From: CAVTYH01 sp963738835
GTDB taxonomy: Bacteria; Planctomycetota; Planctomycetia; Pirellulales; JADZDJ01
Length of the DNA: 64,000 nucleotides
Direction of reading: 5' to 3'
Assembly (NCBI GenBank): GCA_963738835.1
Contig: CAVTYH010000004.1
Location: 62,001 to 126,000, forward strand
The notes under the pieces were generated by a model, which saw only the letters and a program-made list of their open reading frames with translations, searched no databases and was not told where the DNA came from. The position numbers were made by a program, and so were the translations under genes. Shown piece after piece: positions 44,095 to 54,139 of the stretch (within the stretch, counting starts at the first letter, position 1; each line of letters starts with the position of its first letter).

Positions 44095-46895
44095 ATGGCA
44101 GAAACTCCCATGATGCGGCAGTATCAAGATGCAAAAGCGGCGTGTCCCGGTGCGCTGCTGCTTGTTTCGGATGGGAGATTTCTACGAGCTGTTTTTCGAC
44201 GACGCCCGCACAGCCGCCCGGCTGTTGGGATTGGCGCTCACCAGTCGCGATAAGAGCGAAAACGCCGTGCCGATGGCGGGCTTTCCGCATCATCAGCTCG
44301 AAAGTTATTTGGCCAAATTGGTGTCGCTGGGCATGCGGGTGGCGATTTGCGAGCAGGTGGAAGACCCACGGCAGGCGAAGGGACTGGTGAAGCGCGAAGT
44401 CACGCGGGTGGTGACGCCAGGCACACTGACCGACGATGCGCTGTTGGATCCGCGGGAGTGCAATTATCTGGCCGCGGTGGTGGCGTCCACTGCTGGGCGA
44501 GCTAGCAGTGGCACCCGGAACTCGGCTCCAGGCCGTTCGGATTTCAAAACCCTCTCCCCTGACGGGAGAGGGCAGGGTGAGGGGGATTCAGCACAAGGCA
44601 ATCAATCACCCTCACCCCGGCCCTCTCCCCTTAAGGGAGAGGGAGAAAGCGCCGTTGGCCTGGCTTGGGTTGAACTTTCGGTTGGCCGATTTCAGGCGGC
44701 GGTGTTTCCGCGATCGAAGCTGGCCGATCAACTGGCGCGCATCGGGCCGGCGGAATGTTTGGTCGAGGAAGCGGGCCGACTGCGACCAATGGAAGCTTGC
44801 CGGATGGGCGACTCTGGCCGCCAATGATAACGGCAAAATGCTCACCACGCAGCGGCCCGCTTGGGCGTTTTCTTTGCCGACGGCCACGCAGACGCTTGCC
44901 AAGCATTTCGGCACGGCCACGCTGGAAGGATTTGGATTCGAAGCCCAACGCGATGCGCTGGCGCTGCGGGCGGCAGGCGCGATTCTCGATTATCTGGCCG
45001 AAACGCAGCGCACTTCGCTCGCGCATCTCGATCGGCTGTTGCCGTATCAAACGGGCACGACGCTGGAGATCGACGAATCGACTCGCCGCAGCTTGGAAAT
45101 CTCGCCGCACCATTGCGCGGCGGCGGCCGCGAAGGCTCGCTGCTGGCGGTGCTGGACCGCACGGTCACCGCTATGGGTTCGCGACTGTTGGCCGATTGGC
45201 TGGCCAATCCGCTGGCCGATTTGGCGGCGATCGACGAGCGGCTCGATGCCGTCGGCGAGCTTGTGGCCGACGGCCGGCTTGCGACGAACTGCGTGAAAAA
45301 CTTCGCGGCATTTACGATCTGCAGCGGTTGCTTGGCGCGGATCACGACCGGCCGGGCCAGTCCCCGCGATCTGGCTCATGTCGGCAGTGCTCTTGCCGTA
45401 TTGCCGGCGCTAAAGGCGAAAATTACGGGTCGTCGCAGCGAGTTGCTTTCACGGTTGGAAACGGAGATCGATCTTTGTCCGGAGATTCGCTCGCGGCTGG
45501 AAGCGGCCCTGGTGGACGATTGCCCGCTGCAATGCCGCGAAGGCGGAATCATTCGCCCGGGCTTTAATGCCGAACTAGACGGCTTGCGCGAATTAGCGGC
45601 CGGCGGCAAGCAGTGGATCGCCAAATATCAGGCCCAGGAAGCCGCACGCACCGGCATTTCCACGCTGAAGGTCGGCTTCAACAAAGTGTTCGGCTATTAC
45701 ATCGAAGTCACGCACACGCACGGCGACAAAATTCCGGCCAACTACATCCGCAAGCAAACGGTGAAAAATGCCGAGCGCTACATCACGCCGGAACTGAAAG
45801 AGTACGAAGAAAAAGTCCTCACCGCCGACGAACGCTCGAAGGAATTGGAATACGAGCTGTTCGTCGAGCTGCGCGAATTCGTGGCGGCTCACGTCCGGCG
45901 ATTGCAAGTTACGGCGGCAGCGCTGGCCCAACTCGATGTGCTGGCGGCACTGGCCGATTTAGCACGAGCCCGCAATTATTGCCGGCCGAAGTTGGTCGAC
46001 GAACCGGCACTCTCGATTCGCGACGGCCGCCATCCGGTGCTCGATTGCCTGCTGGCGGAAGGATCGTTTGTCCCCAACGACACGATTGCCTCGCCGGACG
46101 ATGGTTTGATCTTGCTGATTACCGGCCCCAACATGGCGGGCAAAAGCACGTACATCCGCCAAGTGGCGCTGATCACACTGATGGCGCAAATCGGCAGTTT
46201 CGTGCCGGCTCACGAAGCCACGCTGGGCTTGGCCGATCGCATTTTTGCCCGCGTCGGCGCCAGCGACGAACTGAGCCGCGGCCAAAGCACGTTCATGGTC
46301 GAGATGGTCGAGACGGCCCGGATTTTGAACACGGCCACGCCGCGCAGTCTGGTGATTCTCGACGAAATCGGCCGCGGCACCAGCACGTACGACGGCGTCT
46401 CGCTGGCTTGGGCAGTGGTCGAGTATCTGCACGACCACATCGGCTGCCGCACGCTGTTTGCCACGCACTATCACGAACTGACCGACCTGGCGAAAACGCT
46501 TTCCAGCGTGCGGAATCTGAACGTGGCGGTGCGCGAATGGGAAGAGCAGGTGGTGTTCCTGCACAAAATCGTCGAAGGTGCCGCCGACAAAAGTTACGGC
46601 ATCCACGTCGCGCGGCTGGCCGGCGTGCCGCGCGAAGTGAACACGCGCGCGAAACAAATTCTGGCGCAGCTTGGAGCAAGAACATCTGGATGACGACGGC
46701 CGCCCGAAAATCGGCCGTCGCGGAAAATCACGCCGCCTCGGCGATTTGCAACTGACGCTGTTCGCCGCCGAGCCACATCCGATTGTCGAAAAACTGCGTG
46801 CGCTCGATTTGAACAACGTTTCACCGCTGGCCGCAATGCAGTTATTGCATGAATGGCAAGCGGAGCTTGAAAAGCAGGCGTTGCAGCCGCGCTAA
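44095..46895 (+). CDS. mutS: DNA mismatch repair protein MutS, multiple frameshifts and a repeat insert
   Basis: MutS recognises mismatches and recruits MutL. The start is ATG 44095 (MAETPMMRQYQDAK). An extra G near 44163 precedes FRMGDFYELFFDDA, which carries the mismatch-contacting Phe-x-Glu context (GDFYELF). Further breaks lie near 44805, 45128, 45300, 45345 and 46678; each time the MutS sequence resumes in another frame. ATPase motifs are intact: Walker A GPNMAGKST (46123-46149), the DELSRGQSTFMVEM segment, Walker B ILDEIGRGTST, and ATHYHEL. About 55 residues between AAVVA and VGLAWVELS (44485-44650) are translated repeats. The C-terminal tail runs to 46895. Confidence 0.9.
44485..44650. 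repeat. Compound repeat insert inside mutS
   Basis: It begins with the hairpin CCACTGCTGGGCGAGCTAGCAGTGG (44488-44512), followed by CCCTCTCCCCTGACGGGAGAGGGCAGGGTGAGGG (44550-44583) and CACCCTCACCCCGGCCCTCTCCCC...GGGAGAGGGAG (44607-44645). The insert is stop-free in the mutS frame. Confidence 0.85.
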
Positions 46896-46907
46896 ATTGA
46901 AAACCAC

Positions 46908-47504
46908 ATGAGCAACCAAGTGCCAATTGCTGCCGTTTCTCCGCTGCCCAACTGGGCAAAGCCGGTTGTAACTGCACGCCGGCCCGGCAAATGGGAGCAA
47001 CGAATATGGATGGTTTGTTTTTGGACGACGTTTATTCTTGCGATTCTCCAAGCGTTCATTGCCTGCTTGATGATCTGGCGACTGATCCTATCGCATGATC
47101 ATGGGCGTTCTTTGACGGGACCGATCTATCTGTGGGAGTTCATTAATTCCTGGGGGTTCCTCATCGACTGCTTTGTTGGAGCCATGCTTGCTCCCTTCGC
47201 CTTATTCGTTTTTGCCATGGCGCGACGCGAGGGATTGCGGCGCTCATGGCCCCTTGGCATTTGGCTCATATCTCGTTTCATCGTAGCAGCGATATTCTTG
47301 GCTTGCGGTGCGGCCTTGTTTCTTCAAGGTTGGTACCCAGCTCTGGTTCTATCGAACATTTTCTCCCGGCTCGCGCTGTTCAATTTGCCGATCTGGTTGC
47401 TCTTGGTGGGTCTTTTAATCATCCGCCTCGAGCGACAACGTGCGGTTACGGACGACTTGCGGGAGACCATCGTTGAACCGCCGCCGATTGATCCGCTGGC
47501 GTGA
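46908..47504 (+). CDS. Integral membrane protein, unknown
   Basis: I do not recognise a family. The 198-residue protein has a 30-residue cytoplasmic-type N-terminus and four hydrophobic segments (about residues 33-58, 82-105, 118-140 and 150-172), then a short acidic/Pro-rich end (VEPPPIDPLA). It starts 12 bases after the mutS stop at ATG 46908 and may be co-transcribed with it. Composition is more AT-rich than mutS or pheT. Confidence 0.65.
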   Translation: MSNQVPIAAVSPLPNWAKPVVTARRPGKWEQRIWMVCFWTTFILAILQAFIACLMIWRLILSHDHGRSLTGPIYLWEFINSWGFLIDCFVGAMLAPFALFVFAMARREGLRRSWPLGIWLISRFIVAAIFLACGAALFLQGWYPALVLSNIFSRLALFNLPIWLLLVGLLIIRLERQRAVTDDLRETIVEPPPIDPLA

Positions 47505-47588
47505 TCGCGACTGGCTTGGATGCACGGTAGCGATCGACTAAACTGCTGCGTCGCCGCTGAACCGGGATTGATTGAATTCAAATACGAC

Positions 47589-47615
47589 TTCCCGACCGAA
47601 CACGGTCGGACTATG
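47589..47615. repeat. TTCCCGACCGAACACGGTCGGACTA palindrome
   Basis: This is the third copy of the CCCGACCGxGTTCGGTCGGG family, reverse orientation relative to 18541-18563 and 32154-32180. It lies upstream of pheT. Confidence 0.7.
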
Positions 47616-47689
47616 TGCTGCCAACTGGTGATACCATCGCCAGCTTTACACCGCCTACCACTTACCACCTAACGCCTTCTGTTTCCACC

Positions 47690-49723
47690 ATGATCGTTTC
47701 CTGGAATTGGCTCAAACAACTGGTGCCGGGGCTCGACAAAGTGCCGGTCGAGGAAGTCGAACGGCGGCTGATGATGGCGGGCTTGAATCACGAAGAGACC
47801 CAGCGCATTGGCGATGATTTGGCGATTGATCTGGAAGTGACCAGCAATCGGCCCGATTGTTTGGGGCATATCGGCATTGCCCGAGAAGCGGCGGTGCTGT
47901 TCGATCTGCCACTGGCGGTGTCCGATCCACAGCCGAAGCAAGGAAAAACATCGGCGGCGGAGTTGACGAAGGTCGCGATTGAATTGCCGCAGTTGTGTCC
48001 GCGATACACGGCGCGGGTGATCCGCGGAATCAAAGTCAAACCGAGTCCGAAGTGGATCGTCGATCGCTTGGCCACCCTCGGCATTGCAGCGATCAACAAT
48101 GTGGTGGATATCACCAATCTGGTGCTAATGGAAAACGGACAGCCGCTGCATGCGTTTGATTTTCGCAAGCTCGATGGACAGGAAATCATTGTCCGCCAAG
48201 CTCGCAAGAGCGAAAAGTTCGAGGCCATCAACCACAAGGTGTACGAACTGGAGCCCGGCATGTGCGTGATTGCCGATCGCAGCCGGCCGGTGGCGCTTGG
48301 CGGGGTGATGGGGGGCGCGGAAACGGAAGTAACCGCGGCGACGGTCGATGTATTGATTGAAGCCGCCGAGTTCGATCCGATGTCGATCCGCAACACCGCT
48401 CGCAAACTTTCGCTGCACAGCGATTCCTCCTACCGGTTCGAACGCGGACTCGATCCGGCCGGCGTCGATTGGGCGAGCCGCCGCTGCTGCGAACTGATTT
48501 CGCAAGAAGCCGGCGGAGATTTGGCCACGGGCGTGGTGGATGTCGGCCGCCAAACGGCGACACGCGAGTCGGTGGTGCTGCGGCTCGACCAAATCAAGCG
48601 GATTCTGGGCATCGAAATCGATCCAAGTGAAGTGCGGCGAATTCTCGCGGCACTCGGCAACCAAGAGCAACAACGGACAACGGACAACGGACAACGGACC
48701 ATAAAAGTCATCCCGCCAAGTTGGCGGCGCGATCTCACTCGCGAGATCGATCTGATCGAAGAAGTGGCCCGCATTCATGGGTACGAGGCCATTCCCGAAG
48801 ATGTGAATGTGCCGATGGCCAGCAGTCATCGCACCGATCGAGATCGGGTTCTGAGCAAAGTGCGCGAGGTGCTCATCAGTGCTGGAATCGATGAAGCGAT
48901 GACGGTCAGCCTGGTTGAAGAAGCAGCTTCCGAGGCATTCAGCCCGTGGTCAGATGCGCCTGCCTTGACATCGGCGATGCCCATTTTGCGACGGGCCGAT
49001 CGGCTGCGGCGAAGTTTGATTCCCAGCTTGCTAGAAGCCCGTCGTAACAACGAGGCGGTCGGAAATCCGCGAGTCGAGCTGTTTGAAATCGCGCGGGCTT
49101 ATTTGTCCATACCAAACGGCCTGCCGAATGAGAAATTGATGCTGGGTCTGACCAGCGGCGGTGATTTTTTGGCGGTGAAAGGAATTGTCGAAGCGATCGT
49201 GGCGCGACTAAATCCGACTGCGACGATCGACGTTGTGGATTTCAAACATCTGCTGTTCCGGCCGGGCTGGGGTGTGGAATTGCAAATCGCCGGCGGGCGA
49301 TTCGGCTTTTTGGGTGAAGTGAGTCCCACGGCGCTCAAAGCATTCGAGCTGCGCGAGCCGACGACGGTTGTCGAATTGCAAATTGCCTCACTGGAAAAGA
49401 TTGCTGAACTCGTGCCGCACGCCGCAGAGTTGTCGCCGTATCCGGCGGTGTCACGCGATTTGAATTTAGTGGTCGATGAGCGGGTTCGCTGGGCAGATTT
49501 GGCCGGCACAGTGCGCACCGCCGGCGGCAGCGAATTGGAGGCGGTGGAATACCGCGACACGTATCGCGATCCGAAGCGGTGGGGGCCCAAGAAGAAGAGT
49601 CAGCTCTTCACTATCACACTGAGACGCAACGACGGCACGCTCACCAGTGCAGAAGCCGATCGAGTGCGGGATGAAATTGTGGCCGCTTGCCAGAAATCGC
49701 ACGGAGCGCAACTGCGAGCCTGA
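47690..49723 (+). CDS. pheT: Phenylalanyl-tRNA synthetase beta subunit, short form
   Basis: With PheS it attaches Phe to tRNA-Phe. ATG 47690 starts MIVSWNWLKQLVPG; upstream in-frame codons are not family-like. At 677 residues it is about 120 shorter than E. coli PheT: LEVTSNRPDCLGHIGIARE follows residue 45 directly, so the tRNA-binding OB domain near residues 40-150 of E. coli is missing. B3/B4 editing-domain motifs (HAFDFRKLDG, DSSYRFERGLDP) and the C-terminal ferredoxin-like anticodon domain (LSPYPAVSRDLNLVVDE) are present. A short stretch (NQEQQRTTDNGQRT) comes from a tandem repeat. pheS is not adjacent. Confidence 0.94.
   Translation: MIVSWNWLKQLVPGLDKVPVEEVERRLMMAGLNHEETQRIGDDLAIDLEVTSNRPDCLGHIGIAREAAVLFDLPLAVSDPQPKQGKTSAAELTKVAIELPQLCPRYTARVIRGIKVKPSPKWIVDRLATLGIAAINNVVDITNLVLMENGQPLHAFDFRKLDGQEIIVRQARKSEKFEAINHKVYELEPGMCVIADRSRPVALGGVMGGAETEVTAATVDVLIEAAEFDPMSIRNTARKLSLHSDSSYRFERGLDPAGVDWASRRCCELISQEAGGDLATGVVDVGRQTATRESVVLRLDQIKRILGIEIDPSEVRRILAALGNQEQQRTTDNGQRTIKVIPPSWRRDLTREIDLIEEVARIHGYEAIPEDVNVPMASSHRTDRDRVLSKVREVLISAGIDEAMTVSLVEEAASEAFSPWSDAPALTSAMPILRRADRLRRSLIPSLLEARRNNEAVGNPRVELFEIARAYLSIPNGLPNEKLMLGLTSGGDFLAVKGIVEAIVARLNPTATIDVVDFKHLLFRPGWGVELQIAGGRFGFLGEVSPTALKAFELREPTTVVELQIASLEKIAELVPHAAELSPYPAVSRDLNLVVDERVRWADLAGTVRTAGGSELEAVEYRDTYRDPKRWGPKKKSQLFTITLRRNDGTLTSAEADRVRDEIVAACQKSHGAQLRA
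48671..48700. repeat. Tandem CAACGGA repeat inside pheT
   Basis: Four copies of CAACGGA(C) stand in a row, in frame, in the B5 region. The flanking residues fit the family while these do not. Confidence 0.7.
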
Positions 49724-49759
49724 TGCAGTTTTCTCTCTCAAAAGGAGTGACAGGGCTAA

Positions 49760-50995
49760 TTACTGAACCGGCGGCAAGAAGCGCAGCTCGGCGTTTTGGA
49801 TTGCCGGATGGTAGTTGCTCAAGGTGTCCGGCGTTGGTGGCGACAGGTTGTTGCCAGGGGGACTACCAACGACGCCCGCACTGGCTGTAGCTGCATCCGG
49901 CGCTGTGGCGTAACGGTTCCCGACCAGCGAAGGATCGGCCGCAGGCGACATTTGCGGTCGGGTATAAACAGGTGCAGCGGGCTCGGGAGCTGGACCAAAA
50001 GATCCCGGCCGCGGCGTTGGCATCGCAGCCAACTGGACCGCCGGCGCGCCTGGCCGCTGATAGGCCACCGTGGTCGGCTGGCTCGACGATCGCATTGCCA
50101 AACGTTCACACCAATCGCTCGCCTCGGCCATGGATGGATCCAACTGCATGGCGCGGCGGAAGTGCGATTCGGCTAAAGTATCCTGCTTTCGTTGCAATAA
50201 CAGATAGCCGATGTTGTAGTTCGCAACCGCTTCGCTTTGCACGGTTCGCAGTTGAGCCAACGCCTCTTCCGTTCGCCGTTGATCGACCAGCACTGTGGCA
50301 AGGTTGTTGCGATACAACGCGCGTTCCGGCTGCAATTCGACAGCCTTCGACAAGGACTTCAGCGAATCGTTGATCATGCCTCGCCGAGCGTAGCACAGAC
50401 CAAGATCGTTGTGCGCCGCTGCTTCTCGGGGATTTGCCTTGACGGCTCGCAAGTACAGGTTCGTGGCGTCGCTCAGCTTGCCCAAATGATCTTGTAAATG
50501 ACCGTACGACAACAGCGCCGTAACATCGTTGGGCGATTGCTTTAATGCTTTTTCGTATTCTTCAGCGGCGGCTGCGTAGTTGCCATTTTTTTCGTAAACC
50601 CGTGCGGTGGCGACATGCAATTCGGTGCTAGCTTCCTGCTTTTTCGGGAACCATCCGCTGCTTGTCGTCGGCGCCGCGGCCGCCACTTCCGTCTTGGAAC
50701 TGGGCGCCATCCAGCTTGTTGCTTTCGTAGCGCCAGATTTCAGCGAGCTGCCGACTTTTTCGGGCACCGCAGCCACTGCGGAGCCAAACTTTTGCAAAGC
50801 GCTTGGTTCTGGCTTGTTGTCCAATCCCATTCCCGGCGCTACGACGGAGCGCTCCTGATAGTCCTTAGAGAACTGATCGTACGTGCCGGATTTGCCGACG
50901 CTCAGCCCTGACGAACCGCCAAACGGATTAGAACATCCAGCAAGCCCGATGGCTCCCGATGCCGCAAGCGCAATCAAGCGCGAGAAAGTACGCAC
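49760..50995 (-). CDS. TPR-repeat lipoprotein of the Tad locus (TadD-like)
   Basis: I chose GTG 50995, with GGAGG before it, which yields a lipoprotein signal (TFSRLIALAASGAIGLAGCS, lipobox LAGC). Residues about 120-300 contain at least five tetratricopeptide repeats (VYEKNGNYAAAAEEYEKAL, VKANPREAAAHNDLGLCYARRG and others), the rest being Pro/Ala-rich. TPR lipoproteins of the TadD type help secretin assembly in Flp pilus systems. It is the last gene of the leftward Tad cluster and is most likely its TadD. Confidence 0.75.
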   Translation of the reverse strand: MRTFSRLIALAASGAIGLAGCSNPFGGSSGLSVGKSGTYDQFSKDYQERSVVAPGMGLDNKPEPSALQKFGSAVAAVPEKVGSSLKSGATKATSWMAPSSKTEVAAAAPTTSSGWFPKKQEASTELHVATARVYEKNGNYAAAAEEYEKALKQSPNDVTALLSYGHLQDHLGKLSDATNLYLRAVKANPREAAAHNDLGLCYARRGMINDSLKSLSKAVELQPERALYRNNLATVLVDQRRTEEALAQLRTVQSEAVANYNIGYLLLQRKQDTLAESHFRRAMQLDPSMAEASDWCERLAMRSSSQPTTVAYQRPGAPAVQLAAMPTPRPGSFGPAPEPAAPVYTRPQMSPAADPSLVGNRYATAPDAATASAGVVGSPPGNNLSPPTPDTLSNYHPAIQNAELRFLPPVQ

Positions 50996-51276
50996 CCCCC
51001 ACCTCCGTATCGCAGCCCCTGCCCGCGGGCAACGTGCAAATTGACTGACACCGTCTCGTTTGAAACCATTCTTTTGAGCGCAGCGTGACGAAGCCACGGA
51101 ACGGTCTCGTTGGGTTTGATCGTCACGGGTTAGCAGGCCGCTGAAGCCGAAGTCGCGGATTGCAGTGATTTTGCTCAGCGTGCCGACCGCATTGGAACAA
51201 TTTCAATTGTGGGCTTTTCGTCGGCAGAATCTGTGGCTCGATTCGCCGGCATGGTCTGCAGACTTGCTAGCAACGA

Positions 51277-51852
51277 TTAGGGGCTGCCGGACGAGCCGCT
51301 GCCACTGCTATCGTTGTTCTGAAAAGCCTTAGGCGTTGGTTTGGGAATGCCTTGCATATAGGCCGATAGCCAGGTGTTCACTCCGTTCACCGAGTCGGCG
51401 GGAGCAGTGCTAAGCGGCAGGTTGGAAACCAGTACATCGGGCGCTGTTCCACGCGACATTTCAGCGACGGCACGCTGCACGGCCGCCAGACGCTTGGCGG
51501 TGGTCTCGTCGGTCCAAGCGCGTTCTACGAACACCGGATGCGCCAGGGCAGGGTTTCGCAGAAGTTCGCGAAGCTTGGAAACGCCGGCGGGCGAAAGTTT
51601 GTTGTTATCGGGCTCAAAATGTGGATCGCCGAGCAAGCATTGCATTTGCCAGCCTTTGGCGATCTGAGCATCCATGAAATTGCCGACGCTGGCCCGATCG
51701 GGAATATTGAACGGCTCCATCCAGCAGTTGTTACGGTGCCAATCGGTCCAGACGTTGTGCCACGGGTCCGAGTTGCCGTATTCGCCGCCGATGACCTTTC
51801 CACAGGCCAACAGCGTCAATGCAATTGCAAGTACCCAACGTTGACGCAACAT
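51277..51852 (-). CDS. Secreted protein of the Tad locus, unknown
   Basis: I chose ATG 51852 (MLRQRWVLAIALTLLACGKVIGG), which gives a signal peptide of lipoprotein-like or Sec type. The 191-residue product is Trp/Asn-rich at first (DPWHNVWTDWHRNNCWMEPF), then has a stretch DPHFEPDNNKLSPAGVSKLRELL that resembles the OmpA-like peptidoglycan-binding start, followed by a helical part and Ser/Gly-rich tail. Placed between tadC and the TPR lipoprotein gene on the same strand, it is probably part of the pilus apparatus, perhaps TadG/OmpA-like. This is inference. Confidence 0.6.
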   Translation of the reverse strand: MLRQRWVLAIALTLLACGKVIGGEYGNSDPWHNVWTDWHRNNCWMEPFNIPDRASVGNFMDAQIAKGWQMQCLLGDPHFEPDNNKLSPAGVSKLRELLRNPALAHPVFVERAWTDETTAKRLAAVQRAVAEMSRGTAPDVLVSNLPLSTAPADSVNGVNTWLSAYMQGIPKPTPKAFQNNDSSGSGSSGSP

Positions 51853-52053
51853 GCTGCATCCTCCGTAACGTGAATGCTCGTGGCTGCTAGCAGCGCAGCT
51901 GTTTGGAGCTAAATGAGGCGAGCCCATCGACTAATTGCCGTATCGGCTGGCGTGCATGGAATACTCTGCACAGCATCAGCTAACCGGTACAGGTGGAAAA
52001 ACCGGCAGAGTTTGACAGGGCCGCAAGTGGGCTTTCGAATCTTTAGCTTGCTG

Positions 52054-53028
52054 CTATTTCCCCCCGCTCATCACCGGGAACATTTCACGAACCATCGTGA
52101 TGGCGGCCGGACCTACGAGCACGACGAAGATGCCGGGGAAGATAAAGATCACGAGCGGGAAGATCAGCTTCACCGCGGTCTTGGCTGCTTTCTCTTCGGC
52201 CAGCTGACGGCGGCGGGTTCGCATGGAATCGCTTTGCACGCGCAAGGCCTGGGCCACGCTGGAGCCGAATTTGTCGGCCTGGATCAAAATCGCCGCCAGG
52301 CTCCGCAGGTCGTCGACACCGGTCCGTTCGCCCAGATCGTGCAGCACATCGTTGCGGGCTTTTCCCATCTGTAAATGAAAGTTACACAAGCCGAATTCTT
52401 CGGCAATGACGCGCGCCGTGCGCCTCATTTCTTCGGCGACTTTACGCATGGCCTGATCCAAGCCCAGCCCGGCTTCCACACAAACAACCAGCAGGTCGAG
52501 CGCATCAGGCAGCGACAAAAAGATTTGCTGTCGTCGGCTACGTCCAATGAACCAAACGATGAGGTCTGGCAGATAGAAAAGGAAACCGGCGATGCAAACG
52601 GCATACATCATGGCATTCCGATTAGCGCCATAAGCAATCAACATACCGCCGCCCCCGAAGAACAGACCGGCGATTAGCCCGACGAATTTCAGACCGAGGA
52701 AAAGGCTGGCAGCGGCATCGCCGCGGAAGCCGGCTTGCGAGAGTTTTGATTTGAGTTTGCTGGTTTCGACTTCCGTCTTCGGCTTTAGCGGCGCGGAAAA
52801 GACCGGCGTGGCCTTTTCCAGCATCTTCGACATCGTGTCTTGCTTCTTGCCTTTGGCCAGCTGATCGCGCCGCCGGCTAAGTGGATTGCGAATTTCATCC
52901 AAGCGTTCAGACGTTCGGTTGCTGCGGCCAGCAAAGAATTCCAGTGCCCAAAAAGCTACGGCGGCAAACAAGCCGAACACAGCGAAGGGGACCAGTCTTT
53001 CCAGCGTAATGAGTGCTGCGGCAAGCAT
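52054..53028 (-). CDS. tadC: Tad pilus inner-membrane platform protein TadC
   Basis: This is a type II secretion F-domain protein. With TadB it forms the inner-membrane platform that the ATPase TadA acts on. It has 324 residues from ATG 53028, with membrane helices at the N-terminus (AVFGLFAAVAFWALEFF), middle (FVGLIAGLFFGGGGML) and C-terminus (LIFPLVIFIFPGIFVVLVGPAAI). The F-domain motif LPDALDLLVVCVEAGLGLDQAM is clear. It follows tadB by 74 bases. Confidence 0.92.
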   Translation of the reverse strand: MLAAALITLERLVPFAVFGLFAAVAFWALEFFAGRSNRTSERLDEIRNPLSRRRDQLAKGKKQDTMSKMLEKATPVFSAPLKPKTEVETSKLKSKLSQAGFRGDAAASLFLGLKFVGLIAGLFFGGGGMLIAYGANRNAMMYAVCIAGFLFYLPDLIVWFIGRSRRQQIFLSLPDALDLLVVCVEAGLGLDQAMRKVAEEMRRTARVIAEEFGLCNFHLQMGKARNDVLHDLGERTGVDDLRSLAAILIQADKFGSSVAQALRVQSDSMRTRRRQLAEEKAAKTAVKLIFPLVIFIFPGIFVVLVGPAAITMVREMFPVMSGGK

Positions 53029-53102
53029 GGCGATTTAAGCGTAGGGGGCAGTTTCAGTTCGTCGCGCTCAGCCAAGTGCTGCTTGCGCAATCAAAACGGA
53101 AT

Positions 53103-54069
53103 TTAGACCTTAATGTTTACAATTTTGCGGATGACCAGAGCTCCGAGGATCTGCATAATCACGCCGCCGGCGAGCATCTTCTTGCCCATCGGGTCGGTGA
53201 ACAGCACCATGACATAGTCGGGATTCAAATAATACACGGCCGCGAACAGACAGGGTGGCAGACCTAGCAGCACGATGCCCGACAGCCGGCCTTCACCCGT
53301 AAGCGCTTGCACCTGTCCCCAAATGCGAAATCGATCGCGGACCAAGCTGCCAATCTTGTCCAAAATTTCTGCCAGGTCGCCGCCCGTCTGACGTTGCAAA
53401 ATTAGCGCCGTGGCGAAGAACTTCAAATCCAAATTCGGTACACGAATGGTGAGGTTTTTAAGTGCCTCGTCCATGGGAATTCCGAGGTTCTGTTCTTCGT
53501 AAACACGTTGAAATTCCACGCTGATCGGCACCGACATTTCGCCGGCCACTAAATTGAATCCCGCGGCCAGACTATGACCAGCACGCAGCGCTCGGGCGAT
53601 CAATTCCAGCGCATCAGGCAACTGTTTGCCAAAAGCCTTCAAGCGCCGCCGGCGTCGGAACACGAGCCAAATGAGCGGCAGAATTCCGGTGATGATGGTG
53701 AATATCGGCACAAACGCCGGATTTAATCCTGTGGCCGCGGCCGCAATCGAGCCCGCTACGCCCATGGCGGCGCTGATCACAAAAAACTTGGTGGGTGTCA
53801 GCGAAGTGTCGGCCTGTTCGAACAACAAGGCGAGATTCCGAAACCTGCCGAAAAATTCTGCCAGCGCACTTTGGGTGACATCCAGCGGTTGTGATAGTAC
53901 GCCGCTTTCTTTGAGCGTTTTGGCCACCGGCGCCGCCTTTTGCGGCCACCAGCATCGCCAGTCGATCTTCAGCACGTGAGTTGTCTCCGCCGCGCAACAC
54001 CAGAGCTAATCCGCCCACCAGCGCGGCGACGGCAAAAAACGCCAGGATGGAGATCAATAGGGGTGACAT
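53103..54069 (-). CDS. tadB: Tad pilus inner-membrane platform protein TadB, one frameshift
   Basis: I chose ATG 54069 (MSPLLISILAFFAVAALVGGL), giving the N-terminal helix. Near 53942 the frame moves; RAEDRLAML joins to KAAPVAKTLKESGVLSQPLD. The F-domain pattern LPDALELIARALRAGHSLAAGF matches TadB, and the C-terminal helix is before VNIKV. Like TadC it belongs to the GspF superfamily. The break falls in a GGCCGCAAAAGG context and is probably a sequence error. Confidence 0.9.
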
Positions 54070-54139
54070 GGCGATGGGTGTTCGTCTCCCGGCTTCCACC
54101 GGGGGTTACTGGGCTATTTGCAGTCGCTAATTGTTTCTT

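Noticed and set aside
43413..44253. Overlapping long frames before mutS (up to 243 codons)
   Set aside because: They run through repeats and the mutS N-terminus, with no conserved pattern; treated as non-coding.
48671..48700. Possible CRISPR-like or minisatellite array
   Set aside because: Only four adjacent heptamers with no spacers, inside pheT; a tandem repeat, not a CRISPR.
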